A stretch of 60,598 nucleotides of DNA from Clostridiales bacterium (GTDB lineage: Bacteria > Bacillota > Clostridia > Clostridiales > Oxobacteraceae): NCBI GenBank assembly GCA_030016385.1, contig JASEJN010000012.1, positions 1-60,598 of the forward strand, in the 5' to 3' direction. Below, piece after piece: positions 8,312 through 17,545 of the stretch. The position numbers were made by a program, and so were the translations under genes. Below the pieces are notes generated by a model that worked only from the letters and a program-made list of their open reading frames with translations, searched no databases and was not told the DNA's origin. Within the stretch, counting starts at the first letter, position 1; every line of letters begins with the position of its first letter.

Positions 8312-9686
8312 CTTCTTTATCCTTCTTTTCCTTTTCTTCTTTTTCCTTTAATGTCTTCTCCCAGAGCTTATCCGCCGTAGGTTTCCACCTTTTAGCCGCA
8401 GGCATCGTCTTCTCCACGAGATCATCCACCGATTCCTCATCGACAAGCTGAGTTGAATGTGCTCCGGAATCATGGACCATTTGCCTTATAATCTCAGGAT
8501 TATCAAACATCGGGCATGGCCTTAAATGATTAGTATTAAAAGGCTGATGCTTTTTATACTCCAAGAACAAAGGCGACTTCAAGGCGTCAAGCAAGCTTAC
8601 GTCTTTTATGTTCACATTTGAATAATGTATAAACGCGCAGGGCTCCACATCTCCGTTTGCATTTATATGAAGATAATTTTTTCCTCCTGCGATACAACCT
8701 TTTACATATTCACCGTCATTCCAGAAATCCATTGCAAATATCGGTCTGGTCTCTCTGATTTCCCTTACACGATGGTACATAAACTCACGCTGTTCCGGAG
8801 TTGCAATAAGATCCGTCACAGCATCCTTGCCTATTGGAATATAAGTAAAGTACCAACCGAATTTGCATCCCTTTTTGACCATTAAATCGATATATTCATA
8901 AGAACCCACGACTTCTGTATTCTTACTGTGATAACAAGTCGAAAATCCGAAGATTATGCCGTGTTTCTGCAGAATATCCATTGCTTTCATGACTTTTTGG
9001 TATGTTCCTTTTCCACGCCTCATATCGGTTTCCTTTTCGAAACCTTCCACGCTTATGGCAAAACCCATGTTTCCAACCTTTTCAACTTCCTCTGCGAATT
9101 CCTCGTCTATCAAAGTTGCATTAGTGAAAGATAAGAACATGCAGTCGTTATGAATCCTTGCAAGCTCTAAAAGATCCTTCTTGCGCATGAGAGGCTCTCC
9201 GCCTGAATATATATACATATATATTCCAAGCTCTTTTCCCTGTCTTATGATACGGTCCAGAGTCTCGAAATCCATTGAAGAAGTTTTGCTGTATTCGGCA
9301 GCCCAGCATCCTGTACATTTAAGGTTGCAGGAGGATGTAGGGTCCATTAATATGGCCCATGGTATATTTATATTATATTTTGCCTTATTTTTATCAATTA
9401 TCGGGTTCCCAACCATACCCGCATTGACCATGAAGTTTATAAGAAATTTTTTCTGCGTATTTTTATTTAATTCTTTAAAATACCTCTGAATTAATTTATT
9501 CCAGTTATTGTTCGGATCATTTACGATATTTCGAAACATTTCAATATCTTTTTTGTGTTGTTCCTTTGTGACAATCTTCTTTGCCCAATTGAGTAATTTA
9601 GGAAAATTTGCCATTGGATCCTTATCCAGATAACCGCAAGCTTCATTTACTAATGTTGAACTTATCAACTGTTTAACTGATTTCAT
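8298..9686 (-). CDS. Radical SAM protein with SPASM-like C-terminal cysteines
   Basis: 462 residues. A helical N-terminal region (1-105) precedes PTSSCNLKCTGCW near residue 119, the CxxxCxxC motif that binds the [4Fe-4S] cluster used to cleave S-adenosylmethionine. YIYSGGEPLMRKKDL is the GGE motif. C-terminal cysteines (KGCIAGG, VEPCAF, RPCPMF) suggest a SPASM/Twitch-type auxiliary cluster. The tail is almost all Lys/Glu. The substrate is unknown: no peptide precursor gene lies nearby. The upstream TetR gene on the same strand, 199 bases away, suggests it is the regulated target. Peptide maturation or lipid modification are both possible; I would not choose between them. Confidence 0.85.
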   Translation of the reverse strand: MKSVKQLISSTLVNEACGYLDKDPMANFPKLLNWAKKIVTKEQHKKDIEMFRNIVNDPNNNWNKLIQRYFKELNKNTQKKFLINFMVNAGMVGNPIIDKNKAKYNINIPWAILMDPTSSCNLKCTGCWAAEYSKTSSMDFETLDRIIRQGKELGIYMYIYSGGEPLMRKKDLLELARIHNDCMFLSFTNATLIDEEFAEEVEKVGNMGFAISVEGFEKETDMRRGKGTYQKVMKAMDILQKHGIIFGFSTCYHSKNTEVVGSYEYIDLMVKKGCKFGWYFTYIPIGKDAVTDLIATPEQREFMYHRVREIRETRPIFAMDFWNDGEYVKGCIAGGKNYLHINANGDVEPCAFIHYSNVNIKDVSLLDALKSPLFLEYKKHQPFNTNHLRPCPMFDNPEIIRQMVHDSGAHSTQLVDEESVDDLVEKTMPAAKRWKPTADKLWEKTLKEKEEKEKKDKEEQPA

Positions 9687-9730
9687 TAATAATTCCCCTC
9701 CCCATGAATTTTATAATATTATATTTGCGG

Positions 9731-9768
9731 ATAGGTTTATATATTACTTATTATGATTATAAACCTAT
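9731..9768. promoter_or_regulatory. Inverted repeat between tetR and the radical SAM gene
   Basis: ATAGGTTTATA at 9731-9741 is perfectly repeated in inverse at 9758-9768 (11-base arms, 16-base spacer). It lies 45-80 bases upstream of the radical SAM start. It could be an operator, a leader hairpin or a weak terminator for tetR; no T-run follows either arm. Confidence 0.45.
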
Positions 9769-9885
9769 GAGATTCAAATTTCAGGAATATGCATCCTGCC
9801 TCAAACAATATCCACTATATTATTCAAAGCATCACAATTTATCACTGGCGAATCGCCAACTGCCAATCAAATCTAATAAATATTT

Positions 9886-10527
9886 TTATCTGGCTGCCAT
9901 TCCATTTTTCATAAGTTCAATCAGAGTCCTAATACCCTTTTCGGTTGATTTCATATCTTTGTCTAAAATATCTTTTCCTTTTTTTCTCTCATTATTCATG
10001 ATATATTGCTTAAACCTGAATGAAGCAGCTGTCAAAAATATACAGAGCGTCTCATCGTCTATATCATTTCTTATATAACCTTTCTCTTTGCCTTCATGAA
10101 TCAGCCTGATAACATATCCATCAGTAATGTTCATTATAGATTGAACGGATTCACCCGTAAGGTTTGCATATTTTCCCACATATATATCTTCGAAAAAAAT
10201 GATAATTTCCCTTTCATCTTTTAACCAGAACAATATATCATTTATATTATTATAAAAATAATCAAATATATTGACATCGCTGTCCCTGGCAAGAAAATTC
10301 TCATATTTTTTCACTATCAATTCCGCAGCCCATTGTACGGAATATAGAAAGAGTTCTTTTTTATTGTCAAAATACTGATACATGCTGCCCTTTGCAACAC
10401 CTGCCGTTTTTGCGATGCTTTCCATGTTTCCCTTTTCAAATCCGTTCTTTACGAATTCGCTTATTGCAGACCTTACAACTTTTTCCTGCTTTCGCACATC
10501 GAGATTAAAAAAAGTAACTTTCGGCAC
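9886..10527 (-). CDS. TetR/AcrR-family transcriptional regulator
   Basis: About 213 residues from a GTG start at 10527, chosen because GAGAGGTGGGGG lies directly upstream; an ATG five codons earlier would fall inside this site. The N-terminal TetR helix-turn-helix is clear (AISEFVKNGFEKGNMESIAKTAGVAKGSMYQYFDNKKELF). The ligand-binding half is helical and divergent, so no ligand can be named. Two TGACTnnnnAGTCA palindromes lie 32-61 bases upstream, indicating autoregulation. The radical SAM gene downstream on the same strand is the likely co-regulated target. Confidence 0.92.
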   Translation of the reverse strand: MPKVTFFNLDVRKQEKVVRSAISEFVKNGFEKGNMESIAKTAGVAKGSMYQYFDNKKELFLYSVQWAAELIVKKYENFLARDSDVNIFDYFYNNINDILFWLKDEREIIIFFEDIYVGKYANLTGESVQSIMNITDGYVIRLIHEGKEKGYIRNDIDDETLCIFLTAASFRFKQYIMNNERKKGKDILDKDMKSTEKGIRTLIELMKNGMAAR

Positions 10528-10558
10528 ACCCCCACCTCTCAATCCTTCTGTCAGAATG

Positions 10559-10588
10559 TGACTGTGCAGTCATATGACTTTATAGTCA
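10559..10588. promoter_or_regulatory. Tandem TetR-type operators
   Basis: Two perfect palindromes of identical arms: TGACTGTGCAGTCA (10559-10572) and TGACTTTATAGTCA (10575-10588), with centres 16 bases apart. TGACT-N4-AGTCA is a common shape of TetR-family operators. They sit just upstream of the tetR start, where binding would block its promoter. Confidence 0.8.
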
Positions 10589-10629
10589 TTATAACATTAA
10601 AAATACTAAATATCAACAAAAAGCAAAAT

Positions 10630-10686
10630 AAAACTTGAATCTGGCGAATGAGTGTTCAAAATAACATAATCTTAAATTAAGAATCG
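10630..10686. repeat. MITE-like palindromic repeat, partial copy C
   Basis: Shares GCGAATGAGTGTTCAAAATAACATAA with the other copies and ends in a TIR-like AAATTAAGAATCG. The left half (ACTTGAATCTGG) matches the copy at the window's right end, not copies A and B, so subfamilies exist. Confidence 0.65.
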
Positions 10687-10694
10687 AAGAAAAT

Positions 10695-10735
10695 AAAAAT
10701 ATCCCTCATATATAATTTAAATGAGGGATATTTTT
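10695..10735 (-). terminator. Intrinsic terminator of the PilZ gene
   Basis: Perfect 15-base inverted repeat, AAAAATATCCCTCAT (10695-10709) and ATGAGGGATATTTTT (10721-10735), with an 11-base loop, 10 bases after the PilZ stop. The symmetrical A/T flanks would allow it to work in both directions. Confidence 0.9.
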
Positions 10736-10745
10736 ATCAATCGGT

Positions 10746-11402
10746 TCAATATATAATGCCTTTTCGTATCAGTTCTATTTGTTTTGCAAATATGTATTTT
10801 ATCAATACCTGCCTTATATTCGGTTTTAAATCCTGAAATTCGATACCTATCTCATAAACTTTATTATTTTTAAGGGACGGACGGCACCTTATCACTCTGC
10901 CCTTCAACTTTTTATCATTCAAGTTGGGAATTTCTATCTGAATTTCCAGACCCGTACCTTTATCGAACCTGCTGTCGCATCCTATCTTCAGCCCACCGCC
11001 GCTTATGTCTATCGTATATGTCTCCTTCTTGATGTCCGTACCATCCACACTATAGCTTATCTTTAAAGGTACCGTTATGCCAAGCCTGAAGTAATCTCTT
11101 CGCTGCAGCTTTTTTATTTTTGAGACGGCATATATTTTTATGGAAATGCTGTTTTTATACTTAATCCTGTCTATCACTTTGCCATCAAAATAATACGCCT
11201 CTTCATTTCTAAAATATATAATCTTTACAACCTGATCCAGAGACAAATAAGTAAACTTTCCTGGCGCTACGGGCCTTGTAATTATGATTGTATTTTCATC
11301 GAGCACATCTTCCACTTTGCTTAAATACCGTTCTGAACTGCCGTCGGCGTCCAACCAAACTTCAATTTTTTCTCCCCTGCTTATTTCTCTTTTCTGCTTC
11401 AA
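10746..11402 (-). CDS. PilZ-domain protein (YcgR/flagellar-brake-like)
   Basis: 218 residues. The N-terminal half (about 1-100) resembles the YcgR N-terminal domain; the C-terminal half is a PilZ domain with the c-di-GMP-binding signature RRDYFRLG near residue 101 (RxxxR) and DISGGGLKIG (D/NxSxxG). It would bind cyclic di-GMP and act on motility or surface behaviour, but no flagellar gene is in the window, so the effector target is inferred only from the family. It lies 39 bases downstream of the M16 peptidase and could share its transcript. Confidence 0.88.
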   Translation of the reverse strand: MKQKREISRGEKIEVWLDADGSSERYLSKVEDVLDENTIIITRPVAPGKFTYLSLDQVVKIIYFRNEEAYYFDGKVIDRIKYKNSISIKIYAVSKIKKLQRRDYFRLGITVPLKISYSVDGTDIKKETYTIDISGGGLKIGCDSRFDKGTGLEIQIEIPNLNDKKLKGRVIRCRPSLKNNKVYEIGIEFQDLKPNIRQVLIKYIFAKQIELIRKGIIY

Positions 11403-11441
11403 TTTTTCTTACTCCTTATTGACTTCTTTTAACCCGTAATA

Positions 11442-12677
11442 TCAACTTCGGTTTAGAATATATATTACAGGTTTTTGCAAAACCTGTTTTGCCGTATTCT
11501 TTAAATCTTCAATATGGACATCCTCCATTATCGACAGATCCTTTTCATATTCTTTGGGATTGTTATAATTCAATTGACCCTCGAGCAGGTAATCTATCAT
11601 CTGCTCGGATGATTCCATGGCGATCTCAATTTCAGTGATAAACATGTCCTTTATCATCCTGAGATTTCCTTCGTTCAAATATATGTTCCCGGCTGAAAAT
11701 CTATCTACGATGCTGTCTATAATATTTAAGGAGTTTTTTAAATTTTCACAGGATACAGCCGCATATATGTAAAGCATCCGTATCTCAGGGATAAAATCTA
11801 TATCGCTGTATACATTATAAGCATACCCTTTTAAATCCCTGAGCTCTCTGAAAAGGACCGAGTTAGGGCCTGAACCAAATTTTTTATTTAAAAGTGCAAG
11901 AGCGATCCTCTCTTTTTTATCCAAACTGTTTATATCGAATCCATATACAATATGGGACTGCGTTATACCTTTCTTATGTCTCAAAACTTTTCGATTGCTA
12001 AAATCGCGTGGAATGCTCACAATCTGTTTTGTTTTTTCTCCATGCCACCCCCCAAAGTATTTATAGACCATTGCCGCCATTTGTTCATGGGGAAATGAGC
12101 TTGCCGTGCATATGCATACATTGCCCGGGACATAGTTCTCTTTGTAAAACTTTTTCGCAGCATCCCTCTTTAGATGCATTAATGTTTTTCTTGTGCCTGT
12201 TATGTTGTATTTATACCAGTTTTCCTTAAACACCGTTTTGTATAATCCCGAATATGCAGCATTCTCGCAGTCATCCTTCTCCATTTTTATCTCTTCGGAT
12301 ATAACTTTTTTTTCAAGATTGAATTCCCTTCGGGGAAATGCCGAATTCATAAGCATATCCGAAATTATCTCGATGATCTGCTCGGCGCGGTTTTTCATTA
12401 CACTGGCATTAAGTACCGTCTGGTGGTATGTCGTGTATATGTCGATATCCCCGGTGAGTTTTTCAATATCAGAATTCAATGCTGCCATGTCTCTCTTTGA
12501 AGTACCTTTAAAGAGCATATGTTCAACCAGATGTGAAATGCCGTTGTTATTTTCGTCTTCCAGCAAAGAGCCTGCCTTTATGCCTACTCCTATGGAGAAA
12601 ATATCGCTTTCCCTGCAAACCGTTATCAACGTTAAACCATTGCCAAACACAGTTTTACTTATGTCCATGTCTTTCAT
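11442..12677 (-). CDS. M16-family zinc metallopeptidase
   Basis: 411 residues. The inverted zinc motif HxxEH is present as HLVEHMLFKG near residues 47-51, preceded by GISH; the third ligand is expected in the EEIKMEKDD region near residue 127. The C-terminal half carries the second M16 domain with the FRELRDLKGYAYNVYS block (R/Y substrate-binding motif). Family members such as YmxG/MPP-like and PqqL-like peptidases cut small peptides. It lies in a run with tldE and tldD upstream and a PilZ gene downstream, so a peptide-handling operon is plausible. Substrate unknown. Confidence 0.9.
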   Translation of the reverse strand: MKDMDISKTVFGNGLTLITVCRESDIFSIGVGIKAGSLLEDENNNGISHLVEHMLFKGTSKRDMAALNSDIEKLTGDIDIYTTYHQTVLNASVMKNRAEQIIEIISDMLMNSAFPRREFNLEKKVISEEIKMEKDDCENAAYSGLYKTVFKENWYKYNITGTRKTLMHLKRDAAKKFYKENYVPGNVCICTASSFPHEQMAAMVYKYFGGWHGEKTKQIVSIPRDFSNRKVLRHKKGITQSHIVYGFDINSLDKKERIALALLNKKFGSGPNSVLFRELRDLKGYAYNVYSDIDFIPEIRMLYIYAAVSCENLKNSLNIIDSIVDRFSAGNIYLNEGNLRMIKDMFITEIEIAMESSEQMIDYLLEGQLNYNNPKEYEKDLSIMEDVHIEDLKNTAKQVLQKPVIYILNRS

Positions 12678-12704
12678 TTATATATACCTCAATTTTAAGC
12701 TATC

Positions 12705-12748
12705 CAATGGAATGGCTCTCTTTTCTATTGCAGAGAACAATTCCATTG
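12705..12748. other. Hairpin between tldE and the M16 peptidase gene
   Basis: CAATGGAAT (12705-12713) and ATTCCATTG (12740-12748) pair perfectly and CTCT/AGAG pair inside. No T-run follows, so it is more likely an RNA processing or stability element than a terminator. Confidence 0.4.
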
Positions 12749-12764
12749 CCGCCCTTTCCAGCCG

Positions 12765-14057
12765 TTAATTTCCTGCAACAGATACGTTAAAAAGCTGTAT
12801 GGTTTTAGGCCCATAAAAATTGTTCTGCTGTGATGTCTCCTTTGATAAAAACATATTTTTTTGAACATCCTGAATGCTTCCTGAAATGGAACCCCCGGTC
12901 ACAGGTATCTTTTTATTCCCGTCAAAATACCATCCAAACCTTATCTCTCCGGCAAAATATCCCGTGAACTCATCCATCTGAAAGTCCGAAAATGCCAAAA
13001 GCTCAAGATACGGTTCCTTTTTCATATCATCTATGGATTTACTTCCGCCCTTTACTACAATATTTTTTATGGAACCTGTGGGTTCAATATTTAAATAATA
13101 AGAATGCATCGCATCCCCCCAGTATCTTTTAAGTATTCCATTCTCTATTATAAGAACCGGTTTAAGCTCTATGCCGTCATTATCATAAGGCCTTGAATCC
13201 GATGAATTCTTCAAACACGGATCGAGCACCATATTAACATAATCTCCCTGTACATTCTCCCCCTGTACTGTTTCGCCCACTTTGAACTGCGATATATTAT
13301 CATATACCCCTCTGGCGCCTGATTGTGCGAAATAATATTTAAAAAATGTCGGGACTGACTCTCTTGTCAAAAGCACCGTAGATTTCCTAAGAGAGGGAGT
13401 TGGTTTTGCCACGGCCTTATTTTTAGCAAGATCCAGCAGTTCCCTGACATTTTCGCTTAAAATATCCTTGGCATCCCCGGCAAAGTTGACATACTTAAAC
13501 AGCTCAACTTCTTCTTTTAAGCCCTTCCAGTCAACGACCAGTTCAAGCAGCCCATCCGAACCGGTATATGACACATCGACTCCTTCAGAGTTGACTATCC
13601 TTGTATAATCATTGTTCAGGAATAATTCACATGAGTTTATCCATCCATCGCTATTTACATCGTTTTTATATACTGCCCCTGACATCTCGTCTATCTGCTT
13701 TAATTCGGGAAGGTTGACATCTTTTGTTTTACCAGCCGATGGGCGTCCCTTTACCAGCGGATAGTATTTGCTTTTTACATATCCTGCGGAAAAAGCAGCA
13801 CCTTTTATAACACTTTCTATTTCTGCTTCATCCATAGTTGGATGAACGGCCACTTCCGACGACCCCTTGTATTTTATGCCGTCTTCAGTGAAATCTTTGT
13901 AAACTGTGACTTTATATTTTTGAACTTCTTTGGCACGGCTCATATCCAGTTCTTTTTTTACAAAGAAAAGCTCCCTTGACTTTATATGATTCTCAACGAT
14001 TTTCCAGCCCGTTATATCTTTAAAATTCGCTAACACCGATTCTATTTTTTCTATCAT
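12765..14057 (-). CDS. TldE/PmbA-family protein, metalloprotease partner subunit
   Basis: 430 residues of the PmbA/TldE family (peptidase U62 superfamily). In E. coli TldD and TldE form a heterodimer that proteolyses unfolded peptides, including microcin B17 precursor and CcdA. TldE has no zinc motif and none is seen here, as expected of the non-catalytic partner. Conserved C-terminal features include GSIKNIVVKGGSKS and a FAGEIRFGWYFDGNKKIPVTGGSISG block. Its ATG overlaps the tldD stop by one base (TAATG), indicating translational coupling. Confidence 0.9.
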   Translation of the reverse strand: MIEKIESVLANFKDITGWKIVENHIKSRELFFVKKELDMSRAKEVQKYKVTVYKDFTEDGIKYKGSSEVAVHPTMDEAEIESVIKGAAFSAGYVKSKYYPLVKGRPSAGKTKDVNLPELKQIDEMSGAVYKNDVNSDGWINSCELFLNNDYTRIVNSEGVDVSYTGSDGLLELVVDWKGLKEEVELFKYVNFAGDAKDILSENVRELLDLAKNKAVAKPTPSLRKSTVLLTRESVPTFFKYYFAQSGARGVYDNISQFKVGETVQGENVQGDYVNMVLDPCLKNSSDSRPYDNDGIELKPVLIIENGILKRYWGDAMHSYYLNIEPTGSIKNIVVKGGSKSIDDMKKEPYLELLAFSDFQMDEFTGYFAGEIRFGWYFDGNKKIPVTGGSISGSIQDVQKNMFLSKETSQQNNFYGPKTIQLFNVSVAGN

Positions 14058-15484
14058 TACCCCAGCCTCGCTTTTGTTTTAATATATGGTCCGCCATCAG
14101 ACACCTTTACATATTCTTTGTGGCCTTTTCCACATGCGCCCGAACCGAACAAGACTACATTTTCTGAAACCATCGATATGGATTTCAGAAGATCCGGAAC
14201 ATATCCTGTCATTATGACCGGAGAAACAATCCTGCCCGTAAATTTTCCGTCCTTTATTTCCCTTCCTATAAATAACATGCACTGTATCCCCCAGTTTTTG
14301 GGGTCCTCCATTCCGCTTTCAGCCCCATCCAGAAAATAACCGTACTTTATTGAAGATATCATGTCTTCAAGTTTATCATTTCCGCCGGAAAAGAATGTAT
14401 TTGTCATCCTCGAATAGGCTTTTCTCTCGAAGGATTCCCTCTTGCCGTTCCCTGTAGGCTCCGTTTTGAGCTTTAAAGACGAAAGCAAATCGGAAATACC
14501 TGTTTTCAATATACCTTTATCGATTATAACGGTATCATGGGCAAGGGTGCCTTCATCATCAAACATATATGAGGAAACTTCTTTTGCAGCTGAAGCGCCG
14601 TCATGCATTGTTACATACTTCGAAGCGACTGGCTTTCCAATATACTCCGTGGCTTTTGCCCTTCTTTTGACGAACATATCCATTTCCACTCCGTGACCGA
14701 AGGCTTCATGCGCTATAAGCCCGGTTATTTCAGGCGAACATATCACATCATATTCGCCGGGTTCTATGTTGTCGGCATTTAATAATCCCTTCGCCGTTTC
14801 GATTGTTTCCCTTAAATAAGGCTCCACTTCATTGATAAGTTCTACTCCCTTTAATCCCGAAAAGACCTTGAAAAAAAACTTTTGTTTGCCGTTTTCCCGT
14901 ACAAAAGGCACTATGTATGCCTGGCTCCATATATATGACTGCTGCAGGTCTTTTTTTGTGGATATAAATATTTTGGATACATGAACGCATTCATATGTGG
15001 CTCTGATATCCACTACTATATCCGACATATTTAAGCCTTCATCCTTAACCAGGTTTAACTTTTTTAAAATATCGCTGTCACTTACGTCAGCGGGGTCAAT
15101 ACCCACCTGTCCGGTATACGATTTTTCTATTTCCTTCTCCTGTATTAAAGGATACGAAGATATTTTTACCCTTCCCTTCATGTTGTTCAGGGAATCTAAA
15201 GCTATTTCAGTTATCCTTTTTGCAATCTCATCAACATTGTCCCCCGATATATCGTTGAATGAATACTCGAAATAGTTCACGCCGTTATAAATCCTCGCTA
15301 CAAATCCTCTTTCAGTCCACATCGAATCTTTTATACTTACCCCTGTCTTTTTGACATCATACCTTTTCCCGAGAGTGTCTGTTCCGAGCACAGACACATA
15401 AGAAAACCGCCTCGATAGTTTTTGTACAAGCTCCTTGACGGCAGCTTTTTGTCTGTTTAAAAAATTAGACATCAAAACATCCAT
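14057..15484 (-). CDS. tldD: TldD-family zinc metalloprotease
   Basis: 475 residues. The catalytic HExxxH motif is HEAFGHGVEMD near residue 257, and GSGACGKGHKEYVKVSDGGP near the C-terminus matches the family's distal zinc-ligand block. It is the catalytic partner of the TldE-like protein encoded next, with start/stop overlap. AGGAGGT lies 12 bases before the ATG; an in-frame ATG four codons later is an alternative start. No RiPP precursor or toxin-antitoxin gene lies nearby to suggest a substrate. Confidence 0.93.
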   Translation of the reverse strand: MDVLMSNFLNRQKAAVKELVQKLSRRFSYVSVLGTDTLGKRYDVKKTGVSIKDSMWTERGFVARIYNGVNYFEYSFNDISGDNVDEIAKRITEIALDSLNNMKGRVKISSYPLIQEKEIEKSYTGQVGIDPADVSDSDILKKLNLVKDEGLNMSDIVVDIRATYECVHVSKIFISTKKDLQQSYIWSQAYIVPFVRENGKQKFFFKVFSGLKGVELINEVEPYLRETIETAKGLLNADNIEPGEYDVICSPEITGLIAHEAFGHGVEMDMFVKRRAKATEYIGKPVASKYVTMHDGASAAKEVSSYMFDDEGTLAHDTVIIDKGILKTGISDLLSSLKLKTEPTGNGKRESFERKAYSRMTNTFFSGGNDKLEDMISSIKYGYFLDGAESGMEDPKNWGIQCMLFIGREIKDGKFTGRIVSPVIMTGYVPDLLKSISMVSENVVLFGSGACGKGHKEYVKVSDGGPYIKTKARLG

Positions 15485-15682
15485 GTTTTATCCATACCTC
15501 CTGTTATTTATGCAAGATTTTATATTACAAACCATCAGTTTGGCGAACATTTAGGTTTAATAATCTAAGTCCAATTTTAGCATAAAATCGATGCCAAGCC
15601 ATATTTAAAATATAATAATTATATAATTTCTCCATTTATTTTGCAATTCCTTTTAAAAAAAGGAGCATATCAAAATTATTTA

Positions 15683-15733
15683 AAGAATATTATTCTAATC
15701 ATTAAATTTCGATATTTTTCTCATAATATTCTT
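15683..15733. other. Inverted repeat in the spacer between tldD and the exporter genes
   Basis: AAGAATATTAT (15683-15693) is repeated in inverse as ATAATATTCTT (15723-15733) around a 29-base AT-rich loop. It lies 25 bases beyond the end of the ABC exporter gene and might end that transcript, but it lacks a GC-rich stem. The rest of 15485-15757 shows no gene. Confidence 0.35.
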
Positions 15734-15757
15734 CAAATAAAAATATGCATCCGATAT

Positions 15758-17545
15758 TTACGCCTCTTCATTGAGGAACTTGTATTGAGCCATATAAAGG
15801 TCGTAATACAATCCCCTTCTTTTAAGGAGGCTCTCATGGTTTCCCTCTTCAATTATCTTGCCGTTATCAACTATCATTATTCTGTCTGCATCCCTTATGG
15901 TGGATAGCCTGTGCGCGATTACAAAAGACGTTCTGTTTTTCAGGAGCCTCTGTATCCCGCGTTGTACGAGCCTCTCGGTCTGGGTATCGATACTTGCCGT
16001 AGCTTCATCCAGTATGAGTATCCTTGGATCTGCAAGTATAGCCCTGGCGAATGAAATAAGCTGCCTCTGGCCTACCGAAAGCCTTGTTCCCCTCTCATTC
16101 ACCTGCGTATCATAACCCTTTTCAAGCTTCATGATAAATCCATGGGCGTCTACGGCTTTCGCCGCATTTATGACTTCTTCATCGCTTGCATCCAGTTTCC
16201 CATATCTTATGTTTTCCTTAATCGTGGCTGAAAAAAGGAAAGTATCCTGCATCATAACGGCCATCTGGGACCTCAATGACTCTATTGTAAGTTCTCTGAC
16301 ATCCCTGCCGTCTATCAATACGCTGCCGCCTACGGTATCATAAAACCTGCTTATAAGGTTTACAATAGTAGTTTTGCCGGCGCCCGTAGGTCCTACCAGC
16401 GCTATTGTCTCACCGGGTCTTACCTTGAAACTTACATCGTCAAGGACGACTGTTCCATCCTCATATCCAAATGTCACATTCTTAAATTCCACTTCTCCTT
16501 TTATCAGGGGAGCATCCACCGCTTCCTTGCCATCTTCTATATCAGGCTTTATATCCATTATCTCGAATATTCTTTCGGCGGCGGCGAGATTTGTTACAAG
16601 CATATTATAGAAATTGCTTATATTCATTATCGGTCGCCAGAACATGGAGACATAATTTGCGAATGCGACAACTATGCCAACTGTTATGCTCCCTATGCCC
16701 ATTAACTTTGCACTATACCAGTATACAAGCACCATACCCGCACCCGAGCTTATCTCGACTAAAGGCCAGAACATGTCGTTAAGTCTTACAGCATCGATAA
16801 ACGATGCCATTTGAGTCTTAGCAAGGTCGAAAAACATTGAAGACGTTTTTTTCTCCGCCGCAAACGATTGGGTAACCCTTACACCTGAAAAATCCTCATG
16901 TATATACGCATTTAAATTGGACGTCTTCTTCCTGAAAATCTGCCATCTTTTACGGCTGACGGTCTGTATATAAAACATGAACGCAAACATAAATGGCAAT
17001 ATTGAAAATGAAACAAGCGCCAGCCTGTAATCCAGCGAAAGCATTATAATTATAACGCATAAGAAAGTAACCGTCTCGGGGATCAGGGTTGTTATGCTGC
17101 TTGTAAATAAATCCTGCAGTGAGTTCACATCCCCCATGACCCTTGCAAGTATTTTCCCGACCGGCCTGCTGTCAAAGAATGAAAATGTCAGCTTCTGTAT
17201 GTGGTTATAAAGTTCCTGCCTTATCGTAAGAAGTATATTATTGGTCACTTTCGACATTGTAAATATCCTCAGCCTTGAACATATCATCGACAGGATATTC
17301 ATAATTATCATTATGATTCCGATTATGATAAGCCCCTTGACATCACGGTAGCGTATATTATTATCTATGGCGATTTTTAAAATATACGGATTTAAAAGAG
17401 AACATATTACCACTATTGCCATATAGAATAAGGTCTTTGCAATCTCTATTTTATAATCTTTCATATATTTTAAAAGCCTTATTATAATCTTTATATTCAC
17501 GCTTTTTTTGAGCTCTTCATCTTCTCTAAATGTATTTTTTGCCAT
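15758..17545 (-). CDS. ABC exporter half-transporter, consensus ATPase site subunit
   Basis: 595 residues: six-helix transmembrane domain (about 30-330) then a nucleotide-binding domain. Walker A GPTGAGKTT lies near 383, Walker B ILILDEATAS with the catalytic Glu near 510, and IAHRLSTI as the switch. The signature is LSVGQ instead of LSGGQ. It overlaps the stop of the upstream partner by one base, so the two form one heterodimer of the BmrCD/LmrCD/TM287-288 type, usually drug or lipid exporters. The partner carries the degenerate Walker B; the altered signature here completes one degenerate ATP site. Substrate not predictable. Confidence 0.93.
   Translation of the reverse strand: MAKNTFREDEELKKSVNIKIIIRLLKYMKDYKIEIAKTLFYMAIVVICSLLNPYILKIAIDNNIRYRDVKGLIIIGIIMIIMNILSMICSRLRIFTMSKVTNNILLTIRQELYNHIQKLTFSFFDSRPVGKILARVMGDVNSLQDLFTSSITTLIPETVTFLCVIIIMLSLDYRLALVSFSILPFMFAFMFYIQTVSRKRWQIFRKKTSNLNAYIHEDFSGVRVTQSFAAEKKTSSMFFDLAKTQMASFIDAVRLNDMFWPLVEISSGAGMVLVYWYSAKLMGIGSITVGIVVAFANYVSMFWRPIMNISNFYNMLVTNLAAAERIFEIMDIKPDIEDGKEAVDAPLIKGEVEFKNVTFGYEDGTVVLDDVSFKVRPGETIALVGPTGAGKTTIVNLISRFYDTVGGSVLIDGRDVRELTIESLRSQMAVMMQDTFLFSATIKENIRYGKLDASDEEVINAAKAVDAHGFIMKLEKGYDTQVNERGTRLSVGQRQLISFARAILADPRILILDEATASIDTQTERLVQRGIQRLLKNRTSFVIAHRLSTIRDADRIMIVDNGKIIEEGNHESLLKRRGLYYDLYMAQYKFLNEEA

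Noticed and set aside
9779..9885. A further repeat copy or small gene between tetR and the radical SAM gene
   Set aside because: The GCGAATCGCC string resembles the repeat core only superficially and no frame has a start with a ribosome binding site.
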